A stretch of DNA of 64,000 nt from Rubrivirga sp. SAORIC476. GTDB lineage: Bacteria; Bacteroidota; Rhodothermia; Rhodothermales; Rubricoccaceae. The position numbers and the translations under genes were made by a program. Position 1 is the stretch's first letter. Each line of letters opens with the position of its first letter. The stretch lies in contig NZ_MVOI01000004.1 in NCBI RefSeq assembly GCF_002283555.1, forward strand, positions 62,001 to 126,000, given 5' to 3'. Below the pieces are notes generated by a model. It saw only the letters and a program-made list of their open reading frames with translations. It was not told the origin of the DNA and did not search any database. This document shows, one piece after another, positions 17,738 to 27,229 of the stretch.

Positions 17738-20700
17738 ATGCGACTTTCTGTACTCCTGGCCTTCCTGCTCACGGCGGCATCGGCTCAGGCCCAGCCCACC
17801 TTCAGTCGCTCGTTCGCTCCGAACGCCATTGGCCCAGGCAGCCAGACGACGCTCACCTATTTTCTCACCAACCCGGAGCCCGTGCGGATCGATGGCCTGG
17901 CGTTCACGGACTCCTTCGCCGGTCAAGAGGGGGTGGGCGCAGGACTCATGGTGGCGTCGCCCGCACAGGCGACCACGACCTGTCCGGCGGAGCAGGGCGG
18001 AGCCGTCGTCCTGACCGCCACCGAAGGCAGCTCGGTCGTGAGCTTCTCGGGTGCATCGCTCCCTGCGGGCGCCTCCTGCACCGTCACCGTCAACGCGACG
18101 GCGTCGACGCCCGCTGTGTATGAGACCTCGGCCGTGCTTTCATCGAGCGTGGGGGATAGCCAGCCAGCGTCCGCGACGCTGACAGTCGACGCGAACCGGA
18201 TCGGCTTCACGAAGAGCTTCGCGCCGGCCTCGGTGCCGTTTGGCGGGCGCAGCAGGCTCACGTACGTGCTCGACGCCAGCGCCTCGGGCAACTCGTTCAA
18301 CTCCCTCTCCGTGACGGACATGCTGCCGGAGGGAATCACCGTCGCCGACCCGGCGAACGCGTCGACCACCTGCGAGACGGCTCAGGTGGCCGCCTCGCCG
18401 GGTAGCAGCCAGGTGGTCCTGTCCAATCCAATCGGGGTCGTCTTCCTCTCTGCCGGAGCCACCTGCACGGTGTCGGTTGACGTGATCGGCGGCGTGATCG
18501 GGCAACTCGGCTCGGTGTCGGGCGACCTCTCGGCCCGCAATCAGACCTTCGTGATCCTGAGCAACGGACTGGCGGGAGCCACACTGGGGGTGACGGGCGG
18601 TGGGCTCCAACTGTCGAAGACGTTCGTAGACGACCCGGCGGCTCCGGGCGGCACCGTCACCGCGCGCTACCGGGTCACCAACCTGAGCCGACTCGATCAG
18701 GCCACGGCCATCGCCTTCGAGGACGACCTCGACGCGGCGCTGCTGGGCCTGGCAGCGACCGGCACCCCGACTCCAGCGTGTGGCGGAACCGTATCCGGGA
18801 CCTCGACCCTCGTCTTGAGCGATGGCGTCCTGGCTCCTGAAGCCTCGTGTTCCTTCGATGTCTCCCTTCAGATCCCCGCGGGTGCGTCCCCCGGGACGTA
18901 CCCGGCTGCCACGGGTCCGATCACCGCGACCGTGGGGGGCTCGGTGGTGACGGGTGCGCCCGCATCGGACGACCTGTTCGTGGCGTTCGTGCCCACGTTC
19001 GCCAAAAGCATCACCCCGGACCCGGCTTCAGGAGGGGAGCTGGTCACGGTCGCCTACACGATCACCAACACCGACACCGACACGGGGAATGGGCTGACCG
19101 ACCTGCGCATGGACGATCCGTTGTCGGGGGACATCGGGGGAGCAGTCATCGAATCCCTGCCCGCCAATGGGTCCTGTGGGCCAGGGTCCGTGTTCTTCGT
19201 CCAGTCGGTCGGAGGCATCTCGACCTTCAGCTTCTCGGGTGGGGCGGTCGATCCCGGCGCGTCGTGCACGTTCGACGTGGGGGTTCGGTTGGCCGCTGGG
19301 ACGCCGACCGGGGAGTATGTGACCACCTCGGGACCGCTTCAGGGGCAGTTGGGCGGTGCGGCCGTAACGGCCCCCGGCGCGACGGCCACCTTCCAGGTGT
19401 TCTCGCCGCCCGCGCTGTCGGTGTCGTTGCCTCCTGAGGCGGTGCAACCCGGCGGGACCGTCGACCTGACCATCGCCATCAACCAGAGCGATGAGGACAC
19501 CTTCGGCGCGAGCGAACTCGGGTTCACGCTCGATCTCGCCGCTTTGCCAGGCCTCAGCGCGACGGGCCTCCCCATCATGGGGTGCGGCGGCACGCTGAGC
19601 GGAAGCGCGGGCGACACCTTCCTGACGTTCTCGGGCGGGTCTCTGCTGCCTGCCGAGGACTGCACGTTCGACGTGACCCTCGCCGTCGACGGCTCGGCGG
19701 CATCTGGGACGACGACGCTCACGACGAGCCCGCTTACGGCGACGGTCTCCGGACAGGCCGTGACCGGAGTGGCGGCCTCGGCCGACCTCACCGTGTCGTC
19801 GCTGACGTTCTCGACCACGTTCGTCGGCGACCCCGTCAATCCCGGGACTGCACTCGACGTGACCTTCGACATCGCGAACGTCAGCGCCACGGCGAACGCG
19901 ACGGCGATCACCTTCACGGACAACTTCAGCAGCGTGATCACCGGCATGACGATCACGTCGGCGGGGGAGGCCGACGTGTGTGGCCCGGGGTCCCAGTCCA
20001 TCGTCTCCGGCTCGTCGTTCTTCATCGTGACCGGGGGGGCACTCGCCCCGGGCGAGTCGTGCCAGATCTCGGCGACCGTCCTGGTCCCGGCGAACGCGGC
20101 CAGCGGCGACTACACGAACGTGACGAGCGCACTGACCTTCCAGGAGGGTGGCACGAGCCGCGCCATCCCTGCAGCCACGGACGTGCTCACGGTAACGGAG
20201 AATGTGCCGCCGCTCTTCACGGCGGCCTTTGACCCGACGGTGATCGCCACGAACGGCACGAGCACCCTCACCCTCACCATCGACAACGCCGCTTCGCTCG
20301 CCGAGGCGGCTGATCTGGCCGTGGCCACAGCGCTGCCGACCAACGTGGTGGTCGCCACGCCCTCCAGCGCCTCGACCTCCTGCGCCGGCGGGACGCTGAC
20401 GGCGGCGGACGGAGGCACCTCGGTGTCGTACACGGGCGGCTCGGTCGCGGGCGGCGCCTCCTGCACGATTTCGCTCGACATCACCGGCACCGCTTCCGAC
20501 CTCTACACCGTGACGACGGGCGACCTCACCTCGTCCCTGGGCAACAGTGGCCCGGCGAGCGCCGACCTGCGCGTGGCAGAGCTGATGTTCGCCAAGACGT
20601 TCGCCGAGGACGGTGTGGCAGCGGGAGGCTCGACCGACCTGACGTTCACGCTCATGAACGGCAGCACGGCGGACACCTACCAGCGGCTCGCGTTCTCGGA

Positions 20701-23230
20701 CGACCTCGATGCCTTCCTCACCGGGGCCGTCGCCTCGGGGACGCCTCAGACGGATGTCTGTGGCACCGGCTCTCAACTCACGGGTACGTCAGTGCTGTCG
20801 CTCAGCGACGGCACGCTGGCACCGGGGGAGAGTTGCTCGTTTACCGTGACCGTCGTGCTCCCCGGTGCCGCCTCGCCCGGTGTATATGTCAACGAGACCA
20901 GTGCGCTCACCGCGCGGGTCGGCGTGGCCGACGTGACGCTCCCGGCGGCCACCGACGCCCTGCAGGTGTTCGTGCCGCCGACGTTCGCGAAGGCGTTCGC
21001 CCCGGACGCGGTCCTCTTCGGCGAGGGCAGCACGCTCACCTTCACCATCGACAACACCGCCGAGGTGGCCGCGGCGACCGATCTCGCCTTCGCCGACGAT
21101 TTCCCTGCGGGGCTCGTGATCGCGACGCCTTCCAACGCATCCACCACCTGCACGGGTGGGACGCTGACGGCGGCCGATGGCGCGTCGGCCCTCACCTACA
21201 CGGGTGGTACCGTCGCTGCGGGAACGGCGTGCGAGGTCACGGTTGACGTGATCAGCACGACACCGGGGACGTTCCTCAATACGTCGGGGGATCTCACGTC
21301 TTCACTCGGGAACAGCGGACCGGCCGCGGCGACGCTCGCGGTTGCCTCGCCCCCGCCGGCCTTCGCGAAAGCATTCTCCCCCGAGGAGATCCTCGCGGGC
21401 GGGGTGAGCACGCTCACGCTCAGCATCGACAACGCTGTCGCCACCGAGGCGGCCAGTGACCTCGACGTGACCGACAACCTCCCTGCTGGGATGACCGTCG
21501 CTACGCCGTCCAACGCGACGACGACCTGCACCGGGGGCACGCTGACCGCGGCCGATGGGGCCTCGACGCTCACGTACACCGGAGGTACCGTTGCGGCGGG
21601 CGCGTCCTGCACGGTGGCCGTGGACGTCACGAGCGCGACGCCGGGAGACCTGGTCAACACGACCGGGGAGCTGACCTCCTCGCTCGGGACCAGCGGCACG
21701 GCGTCGGCGACGCTGACGGTCTCGGCTGCGCCACCGACCTTCACGAAGGCCTTCGCTCCGGAGACGGTGGCGCTGGGGGGGCGGAGCACACTCACGCTGG
21801 TCATCGACAACGCGGCTGCGCCCGTCGCGGCGACCGATCTCACGTTCACGGACGCCCTCCCGTCGGGGATGGTGATCGCGACGCCTGGCAATGCCGCTGC
21901 GACCTGCACGGACGGGACGCTGGTCGCCATCGACGGTGCCTCGACGCTGTCGTACAGCGGAGGGACGGTGGCCGCGAGCGCCTCGTGCACGATCTCGGTG
22001 GACGTGACGGGCACGGAGGTCGGCGCCCTCGTCAACACGACGAGTGACCTGACCTCCTCCCTCGGCAACAGCGGTCCGGCGTCGGCTACCCTTACGGTCG
22101 AGCAGCCCGCGCTGCTGGCGACGAAGGCGTTCGCCCTCTTCGACCGCGACAATCCGCGCACGGCCGATGAGGGAGAGACCATCCGCTACACCATCGAGGC
22201 GTCGGTGGAGGACGGCCGGACGCTCTCCGGCGTCGTCTTCGACGACGTCCTGAGTCCCTACACGGCGCTGCGCGTGGGGTCGGTGAGCACCAACGTCGGC
22301 GTGGTGACCTCGGGTAACGACCCCGGCGACACGAGCGTGTCCGTCGACCTGGGCACGCTCACGCCCGCCTCGGGCACGGTGAAGATCACCTTCAACACTG
22401 CCGTGGTCGGCGGCATCCCGGAGTCGGTCGCGGTCCTCTGCAACCAGGGCACCTTCACGGGCGACTTCCCCGTCGTAGGAACGGATGACCCGAGTGAGCC
22501 TGGGATCAGCGACCCGACCTGCACGCCCGTGACCCAGCCCGACGTCAACATCGAGGTGGTGTCGCTGACGGCGGAGCGCGGGGGCCAGGTCGTGATGCAG
22601 GGCACGCTGACCAACACGACGGCGAACCCGATTCGCGTCCAGGTCTCGGGCCGCCTCCTGACCCCGGACGGGCAGACCATCCCCAGCGAGGGGCGTCGCG
22701 TCTCCGTTCAGCCCGGTGCGACCATCGGGCCCGCTCAGCTGATCCGCGGCATCAACCTCTCGGCGTCGGCGCCGGACGGCTTGTACCGGCTGACGCTGGA
22801 CGCGGTGACGGTCAACACGAGCCGCCTCGTGGATACGGACGTGGTCGAGTTCACCCTGACGCCCGCTGGCATGCTGGCGGACGCCTCGGACGCCACCACG
22901 GCGGACGCCGACGTGCCGGCGGCGGCCGTCGCCGCGCCCGCCGCTGCGTCGCTCTCTGCGGAGGACCTCGCTGCCATCGAGCCGGGCGCAGGGCCGAACC
23001 CGTTCCTCGGGCGGACCGTGATCCGCTACGGGCTGCCCGAGGCGGCCCAGGTCGACCTTCGCGTGTTCGACCTTCAGGGTCGGCTCGTGGCGGTGCTGGA
23101 GAGCGGCTCGCGTCCGGCAGGCCTGGAAGAGGTGGTCTTCGATGCCTCGGCGCGGCCCGTTGGCGTCTACATCTGGCGCCTAAGCATCGACGGGGAGGTG
23201 ACGACGGGCCGGGTCACGCTCGTCCGGTAG
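17738..23230 (+). CDS. giant secreted repeat protein with a type IX-like C-terminal sorting domain
   Basis: An 1830-residue protein. A signal peptide (LLAFLLTAASAQA) is followed by eleven Ig-like repeats of ~110-130 residues, each opening with a form of PPTFAKAFAPD and usually containing SxTC and TGG/SGG with SCT. A twelfth DUF11-like unit begins near residue 1460, then comes a domain starting PDVNIEVVSLTAERGG. The last ~80 residues (from about 1750, NPFLGRTVIRYGLPE to the terminal TTGRVTLVR) form a type A sorting domain of the kind that directs proteins to type IX secretion. The likely role is a surface stalk or adhesin; its ligand is unknown. Repeats 9-11 are very alike in DNA, which points to recent internal duplication. 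A 12-bp hairpin follows the stop. Confidence 0.85.
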   Translation: MRLSVLLAFLLTAASAQAQPTFSRSFAPNAIGPGSQTTLTYFLTNPEPVRIDGLAFTDSFAGQEGVGAGLMVASPAQATTTCPAEQGGAVVLTATEGSSVVSFSGASLPAGASCTVTVNATASTPAVYETSAVLSSSVGDSQPASATLTVDANRIGFTKSFAPASVPFGGRSRLTYVLDASASGNSFNSLSVTDMLPEGITVADPANASTTCETAQVAASPGSSQVVLSNPIGVVFLSAGATCTVSVDVIGGVIGQLGSVSGDLSARNQTFVILSNGLAGATLGVTGGGLQLSKTFVDDPAAPGGTVTARYRVTNLSRLDQATAIAFEDDLDAALLGLAATGTPTPACGGTVSGTSTLVLSDGVLAPEASCSFDVSLQIPAGASPGTYPAATGPITATVGGSVVTGAPASDDLFVAFVPTFAKSITPDPASGGELVTVAYTITNTDTDTGNGLTDLRMDDPLSGDIGGAVIESLPANGSCGPGSVFFVQSVGGISTFSFSGGAVDPGASCTFDVGVRLAAGTPTGEYVTTSGPLQGQLGGAAVTAPGATATFQVFSPPALSVSLPPEAVQPGGTVDLTIAINQSDEDTFGASELGFTLDLAALPGLSATGLPIMGCGGTLSGSAGDTFLTFSGGSLLPAEDCTFDVTLAVDGSAASGTTTLTTSPLTATVSGQAVTGVAASADLTVSSLTFSTTFVGDPVNPGTALDVTFDIANVSATANATAITFTDNFSSVITGMTITSAGEADVCGPGSQSIVSGSSFFIVTGGALAPGESCQISATVLVPANAASGDYTNVTSALTFQEGGTSRAIPAATDVLTVTENVPPLFTAAFDPTVIATNGTSTLTLTIDNAASLAEAADLAVATALPTNVVVATPSSASTSCAGGTLTAADGGTSVSYTGGSVAGGASCTISLDITGTASDLYTVTTGDLTSSLGNSGPASADLRVAELMFAKTFAEDGVAAGGSTDLTFTLMNGSTADTYQRLAFSDDLDAFLTGAVASGTPQTDVCGTGSQLTGTSVLSLSDGTLAPGESCSFTVTVVLPGAASPGVYVNETSALTARVGVADVTLPAATDALQVFVPPTFAKAFAPDAVLFGEGSTLTFTIDNTAEVAAATDLAFADDFPAGLVIATPSNASTTCTGGTLTAADGASALTYTGGTVAAGTACEVTVDVISTTPGTFLNTSGDLTSSLGNSGPAAATLAVASPPPAFAKAFSPEEILAGGVSTLTLSIDNAVATEAASDLDVTDNLPAGMTVATPSNATTTCTGGTLTAADGASTLTYTGGTVAAGASCTVAVDVTSATPGDLVNTTGELTSSLGTSGTASATLTVSAAPPTFTKAFAPETVALGGRSTLTLVIDNAAAPVAATDLTFTDALPSGMVIATPGNAAATCTDGTLVAIDGASTLSYSGGTVAASASCTISVDVTGTEVGALVNTTSDLTSSLGNSGPASATLTVEQPALLATKAFALFDRDNPRTADEGETIRYTIEASVEDGRTLSGVVFDDVLSPYTALRVGSVSTNVGVVTSGNDPGDTSVSVDLGTLTPASGTVKITFNTAVVGGIPESVAVLCNQGTFTGDFPVVGTDDPSEPGISDPTCTPVTQPDVNIEVVSLTAERGGQVVMQGTLTNTTANPIRVQVSGRLLTPDGQTIPSEGRRVSVQPGATIGPAQLIRGINLSASAPDGLYRLTLDAVTVNTSRLVDTDVVEFTLTPAGMLADASDATTADADVPAAAVAAPAAASLSAEDLAAIEPGAGPNPFLGRTVIRYGLPEAAQVDLRVFDLQGRLVAVLESGSRPAGLEEVVFDASARPVGVYIWRLSIDGEVTTGRVTLVR
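20978..22120 (+). repeat. three highly similar tandem ~375-bp repeats inside the giant protein gene
   Basis: Units starting near 20978, 21354 and 21735 repeat at about 375-380 bp and share long near-identical stretches, for example the TSTTCTGGTLTAADGAS-type segments near 21140 and 21515. They encode repeats 9, 10 and 11. The similarity falls off towards the N-terminal repeats, as expected when the newest copies arise by unequal exchange at one end of the array. Confidence 0.7.
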
Positions 23231-23248
23231 CGACGACTCGCCGGTTCT

Positions 23249-23288
23249 TCTCGCGGGCGCGGCTTCTTCAGAGGCTGCGCCCGCGAGA
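23249..23288 (+). terminator. hairpin after the giant repeat gene
   Basis: TCTCGCGGGCGC at 23249-23260 pairs perfectly with 23277-23288 (12 bp, 16-base loop). It lies 18 bases after the stop codon and directly before the pseudogene remnant. No U tract follows. Confidence 0.65.
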
Positions 23289-23289
23289 C

Positions 23290-23914
23290 GTTGTGATCGC
23301 ATCTCCTGCCAACGCGTCGAGCACGTGCACGGGCGGCGGGACGGCGCGACACCGGTGGTCGATGCTCCCGAAGGAAGCTCCATGCTGATCTACTCGGGAG
23401 GAGGCATCGGCGCCTCGTCTACGTGCGTGGTACGCGTCGATGTGACCAGCGCGACGCCGGGCTCGGCCACCCGCACATCGAGCGCTCTCACGTCGACGGC
23501 GAGAGCCAGCGCGGCCGCGACGGCAGACCTCACCGTGGCCACCGACCGCCCCGGATTCAGCGCGTCCCTCTCGCCGACCTCGGTGACGCTGACGGTCGGA
23601 GCGCGCTCCCCTACATCTGGGGGGCGCCATCGGTAGTCCAGCCAACGCCGCCACGACGTGCGACGGCGCGCCCGTTGGCGCCACAGAGCCAGATCGCGAC
23701 TGTCCGGTTTGAGGCGCTCAAGGCTGCAACCGTCCGTGTGGCCGTATACGACGCCCTCGGCCGCGAAGTCGCCAGCCTCGTGGACGCGCCCGTAGAGGCG
23801 GGACGCCACCAGGCGACCTTCGTGTCCGACGGACTCCCCAGCGGGACCTACCTGCTACGAATGCCCCCCTCCGAGGGCTTCGCGCAGACGCGATCGATCA
23901 CCGTGATACGATGA
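23290..23914 (+). pseudogene. decayed paralogue of the giant repeat protein (repeat fragment plus sorting domain)
   Basis: Three frames must be joined to read this remnant. Frame 1 from 23290 gives VVIASPANASSTCTGGG, the middle of one Ig-like repeat. A shift at about 23340 moves to the frame giving APEGSSMLIYSGGGIGASS through TSATPGSATRTSSALTSTA and the start of a next repeat (DRPGFSASLSPTSVTLTVG). A second shift or deletion near 23630 leads to a complete sorting domain, IATVRFEALKAATVRVAVYD to the terminal QTRSITVIR, ending at 23914. There is no start codon or signal peptide. The pieces match the neighbouring intact gene but are clearly diverged, so this is an old broken duplicate or the tail of a longer array. 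Confidence 0.85.
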
Positions 23915-23952
23915 TTCGACCTCGCTCTGTCGACAGACGTCGGAGCGGAGCC

Positions 23953-24699
23953 CTACTGGCCGACCGAGACCTGGCCTCCGTCCTGGCCCCAGGTGGTCTC
24001 GTCGAAGATGGCCCGCGCGTCTGTCAGATCCTCGTCCGACGCGCCGACGGGGGCGTGGACGAGGACCAACCGCCCGACCCCCGCGCGGGCGGCCACGTCG
24101 GCGGCCTCTGCTGGGGAGCTGTGAACCCCAGAGAGTGAGCCGGTGCCCTCATGGATCAGCACGTCGGCGCCCATGGCGAGCGCCACCACCGCCTCGCTGT
24201 GTGCGGTGTCGCACGAGTAGACGAGCGTGCCCGCCTCGGTCGTAAACCGGAGCCCGATGGTCGGCACGGGGTGGTCCACCGGTGCAGCCGAGATGGTCAG
24301 TCCGCCCAGGCGGACGACGGGAGCGCCCGGCTCCATGACCACCGGGTGGAAGCGGCGCTCGGGGAGGCCCTGCCAGTGGAGGGTATCGAATATGGCGAAC
24401 ACGGCCCGTGCCTTTTCCAGCGTCGGGGCGGGTCCGTAGATGTTTAGCGCTTCGCGCCGCCCCATCAGCCACAGCTTCTCGATCAGAAGCGGGTATCCGG
24501 AAATGTGATCCGGGTGCTCGTGCGTCAAAATGATCGTGTCCACCGCCAGCGGGTCGAGGCCGCAGGCCAGCATCCGCTGCACCGCGTCCCCCCCGCAGTC
24601 GACGAGGACCACGTGTGCCTCGTATTCCACGGCGAGCATCGTGGTGGTTCGGTCGGGGCCAGCGTGTGCGGAGCCGGTGCCCAGGAGGTGGACGGTCAT
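23953..24699 (-). CDS. MBL-fold metallohydrolase, RNase Z-like
   Basis: A 248-residue beta-lactamase-fold enzyme with no signal peptide. It begins MTVHLLGTGSAHAGPDRTTT, has the zinc motif LTHEHPDH near residue 60, a second metal histidine in PVDHPVPTIGL, the metal-bridging aspartate in YSCDTAHSE, and closes with LVLVHAPVG. This is the arrangement of the RNase Z/ElaC-like branch, whose members process tRNA 3' ends or cleave phosphodiesters. It lacks the long RNase Z exosite arm, so tRNA processing is not assured. It lies 86 bp downstream of the polyprenyl synthase gene on the same strand. Confidence 0.8.
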   Translation of the reverse strand: MTVHLLGTGSAHAGPDRTTTMLAVEYEAHVVLVDCGGDAVQRMLACGLDPLAVDTIILTHEHPDHISGYPLLIEKLWLMGRREALNIYGPAPTLEKARAVFAIFDTLHWQGLPERRFHPVVMEPGAPVVRLGGLTISAAPVDHPVPTIGLRFTTEAGTLVYSCDTAHSEAVVALAMGADVLIHEGTGSLSGVHSSPAEAADVAARAGVGRLVLVHAPVGASDEDLTDARAIFDETTWGQDGGQVSVGQ

Positions 24700-24785
24700 G
24701 GCGCGGAGAGAAACCGGAGTCTAGTGCCCCCGGTGCGTACCGTGCGCACAGAATCGGGCGCAGTCGCCGCGAATCAGGAGCGAGC

Positions 24786-25805
24786 CTATGCCTTCCGGGC
24801 GACGACGTAGGCGCAGAGGCCGACGAGCGCATCGCGGGCGTCCGAGACGGGGAACGCGCCCAGGGCGTCGGCGGCGTCCGTGGCGAGGGTGACCATGCGG
24901 GCCCGGGCTTCTGCCAGTCCCCCCGAGGTGGTCACGAACGTCACGACTTCGTCGACCTCCGCGCGGCTCTTCTTCCGCTTGCGCACGATCCGGCGGATCC
25001 GCTTCCGGGTGGGGTCGTCGGCACGCTCCAGCGCCAGGATGAGCGGGAGGGTCATCTTGCGGTCCTGGAGGTCCAGGCCGACCGGCTTGCCCGCCGTTGC
25101 GCTCGGGTCGTAGTCGAACAGGTCGTCACGGATCTGGAACGCGAGGCCGATGGTCTCGCCGATGGCTTTCGCGCGGGCGACGGTCTCCTCGTCGGCCCCC
25201 GCAGACGCAGCCCCGGCCGCCATGCAGGCAGCGATGAGCGAGCCGGTCTTGTCGGCGATGATCTGGAAGTAGCGCTCCTCGGTCATGTCCAGCTTGCGCG
25301 CTGTCTCCAGCTGGAGCAGTTCGCCCTCGGACATCCGGCGGACGGCGTCGGAGGTGATGTGAAGCAGATCGTAGTCGCGGGCGTCCAGGGCGAGCAGGAG
25401 GCCGCGGGAGAGCAGGTAGTCGCCCAGGAGCACGCCCACTTTGTTCTTCCAGAGCGCGTTGATGGACGCGACGCCGCGCCGGGTCTCTGCCTCGTCGATC
25501 ACGTCGTCGTGGACGAGCGTCGCCGTGTGGAGCAACTCGACCAGCGTCGCGCCGCGGTAGCTCCGCTCGGTGATGCCGCCGCAGAGTTCGGCCGAGAGGA
25601 GCACCAGCGTCGGGCGGATCTGCTTGCCCTTCCGCTTGAGGAGGTACTGAACGATCGTGTCCAGGAGGCGGACCCGCGACCGCATCGCCTCCCGAAAGTG
25701 CTGCCGAAAGGTGGTCAGGTCCGGTGCGACGGGACCCTGAATCGCCTTGAGGCTCAGCGGAGCGGCGTCGGAGAGGGACGGCGGGGAGGCGACGGCAGGG
25801 GACAC
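24786..25805 (-). CDS. polyprenyl diphosphate synthase (IspB-like)
   Basis: Condenses isopentenyl diphosphate units onto an allylic diphosphate, most likely to make the side chain of the respiratory quinone. The protein is 339 residues and all-alpha. It has the GKQIRPTLVLL substrate motif near residue 70, the first Asp-rich motif HDDVIDEAETRRG and the second QIRDDLFDY. The reading frame starts with GTG at 25803-25805. Chain length cannot be read reliably, but an octaprenyl or heptaprenyl product is typical for such proteins. Confidence 0.92.
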   Translation of the reverse strand: MSPAVASPPSLSDAAPLSLKAIQGPVAPDLTTFRQHFREAMRSRVRLLDTIVQYLLKRKGKQIRPTLVLLSAELCGGITERSYRGATLVELLHTATLVHDDVIDEAETRRGVASINALWKNKVGVLLGDYLLSRGLLLALDARDYDLLHITSDAVRRMSEGELLQLETARKLDMTEERYFQIIADKTGSLIAACMAAGAASAGADEETVARAKAIGETIGLAFQIRDDLFDYDPSATAGKPVGLDLQDRKMTLPLILALERADDPTRKRIRRIVRKRKKSRAEVDEVVTFVTTSGGLAEARARMVTLATDAADALGAFPVSDARDALVGLCAYVVARKA

Positions 25806-25902
25806 GCGGCGTTTTCAGTCGTGGTTGAAAGTTCCTACCGGTGCGGGGCCGTTCGGTTGCGGCACCGCAAGGCTCTCCCACGATTCTACACCCGAAGCCG
25901 CT

Positions 25903-27183
25903 CTACATGCGATCGAGCGCTGGATAGAGTGCGCGTCCGATGGCGCAGCGAGCGCAGCGCCCCTCCTGGCAGTAGGACCGGGCGAGCTGCTGGACCCCCT
26001 GCGCCTCGACCGCAGAGCGGGGTCGGAACCCCGCTTCGGCGAACGCCCGCGTGACGTGGTCCTCGGAGGTGGGAATGGATCGGTACAGGTCGAGGACCGC
26101 TCCCTCTGCGCCGGGATCCTCGCGTTGCTCGGCATCGAGCAAGAGCACCGGCAGGACAGCGTCGGCCAGGACGCGCACGGCGCGCGTGCGTCCCATCGGA
26201 GCGCTGCCGTCCGGGGGAGCCGGTCTCAGCAAGGTCAGAACGGGGTCGAGACCCGCTCGGGCTGCCTCGGCCAGGGTGGCGACCGCGTCGAGGCGGAGGG
26301 GGCCCGCGGGCGCCAGCCACGCCGCGGCCTGTGCGATGCGCCGCCGGGGCGCGTTGGCCGGGCGCCCGCCCCGGCGCCAGGCGTCGGACCGCATGGGGGG
26401 CTCGGTGGAGGTCGCCGGATCGAAGAGGTCCGTGCGCTCCAGGCCGGAGGCGGCCAGCAACCGGTCCTGGATGGCACGGCCGTCGAGGGCGCGCACGGCG
26501 GTGAGAGAGACGCGCTCCGCGAGCGTCTCGAACGCATCCGCGTTCGCCTCATAGCCGAGCGCTCGGAACATGCGCCTGACCAAGAGACGGTCGAGGTCGG
26601 GGCGCTGCCCGTACGCCCGCCCGACTTCCTGCGCGCGGTGCCGGAGCCGTTCCGTGCCCAGGTGTCGGATCCAGTCCCCGGCGAGCTTCGGGTCCACCTC
26701 ACGCCACCGCGAACCGCACTGGGGCGTCGTGGCCGCGTCCAGATGAAACGCACGCAGCAGCGCCCGGAGCGACCGGTCGAGGTGGGGGAGGAGCACCAAC
26801 TCCGGCAACTCCGATCCGTCGGCCCGTCGGAGCGTTCCGGTCCGCCGGTCCGCCGTCAGCACGACGTGCAGCACGACCCGGTCGTAGGCCGAGTCGAGGT
26901 GGTGGCGGTGCGTCTCCCACGCCGAGCTGGACGTGTGGATCTCGATGTCCCCCGCCCACAGAAGCCCCCCGATCTCGACACGCGCATCCGAGACATCGGG
27001 GCCGGAGTCCCGGTTGAGCCGCCCGGCGTCGACGAGCCGCACCGGTTGGCCGTCCGTCGTCTGCAACCGGCTCGCGTCGAAGAGGCCGCGCACCCAGGCG
27101 TCCTGGATGGCGGCCTCGGGGATCCGGGCGATGCGGTCGAGCGGTTCGGCGACGAGGGGTTCGTGGACCAGCAGGTCAGTCAT
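25903..27183 (-). CDS. DUF2851 family protein
   Basis: A 426-residue protein of a family that is widespread in Bacteroidota and related phyla and has no assigned function. The diagnostic N-terminal block runs GRLNRDSGPDVSDARVEIGG, then WAGDIEIHTSSSAWETHRH and DSAYDRVVLHVVL, at residues ~53-110. The D/E/H-rich core (SGPDV, GDIEIH, W..H) looks like a metal-dependent nuclease-type fold, but that is my inference. The C-terminus holds a compact cysteine cluster, CQEGRCARC, which suggests a structural metal site. It is followed on the same strand by the polyprenyl synthase. Confidence 0.85.
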   Translation of the reverse strand: MTDLLVHEPLVAEPLDRIARIPEAAIQDAWVRGLFDASRLQTTDGQPVRLVDAGRLNRDSGPDVSDARVEIGGLLWAGDIEIHTSSSAWETHRHHLDSAYDRVVLHVVLTADRRTGTLRRADGSELPELVLLPHLDRSLRALLRAFHLDAATTPQCGSRWREVDPKLAGDWIRHLGTERLRHRAQEVGRAYGQRPDLDRLLVRRMFRALGYEANADAFETLAERVSLTAVRALDGRAIQDRLLAASGLERTDLFDPATSTEPPMRSDAWRRGGRPANAPRRRIAQAAAWLAPAGPLRLDAVATLAEAARAGLDPVLTLLRPAPPDGSAPMGRTRAVRVLADAVLPVLLLDAEQREDPGAEGAVLDLYRSIPTSEDHVTRAFAEAGFRPRSAVEAQGVQQLARSYCQEGRCARCAIGRALYPALDRM

Positions 27184-27229
27184 CGGGGCCAGGGGAGTTC
27201 GCCCCCATAGACCCGGCAGACCCGCAGAT

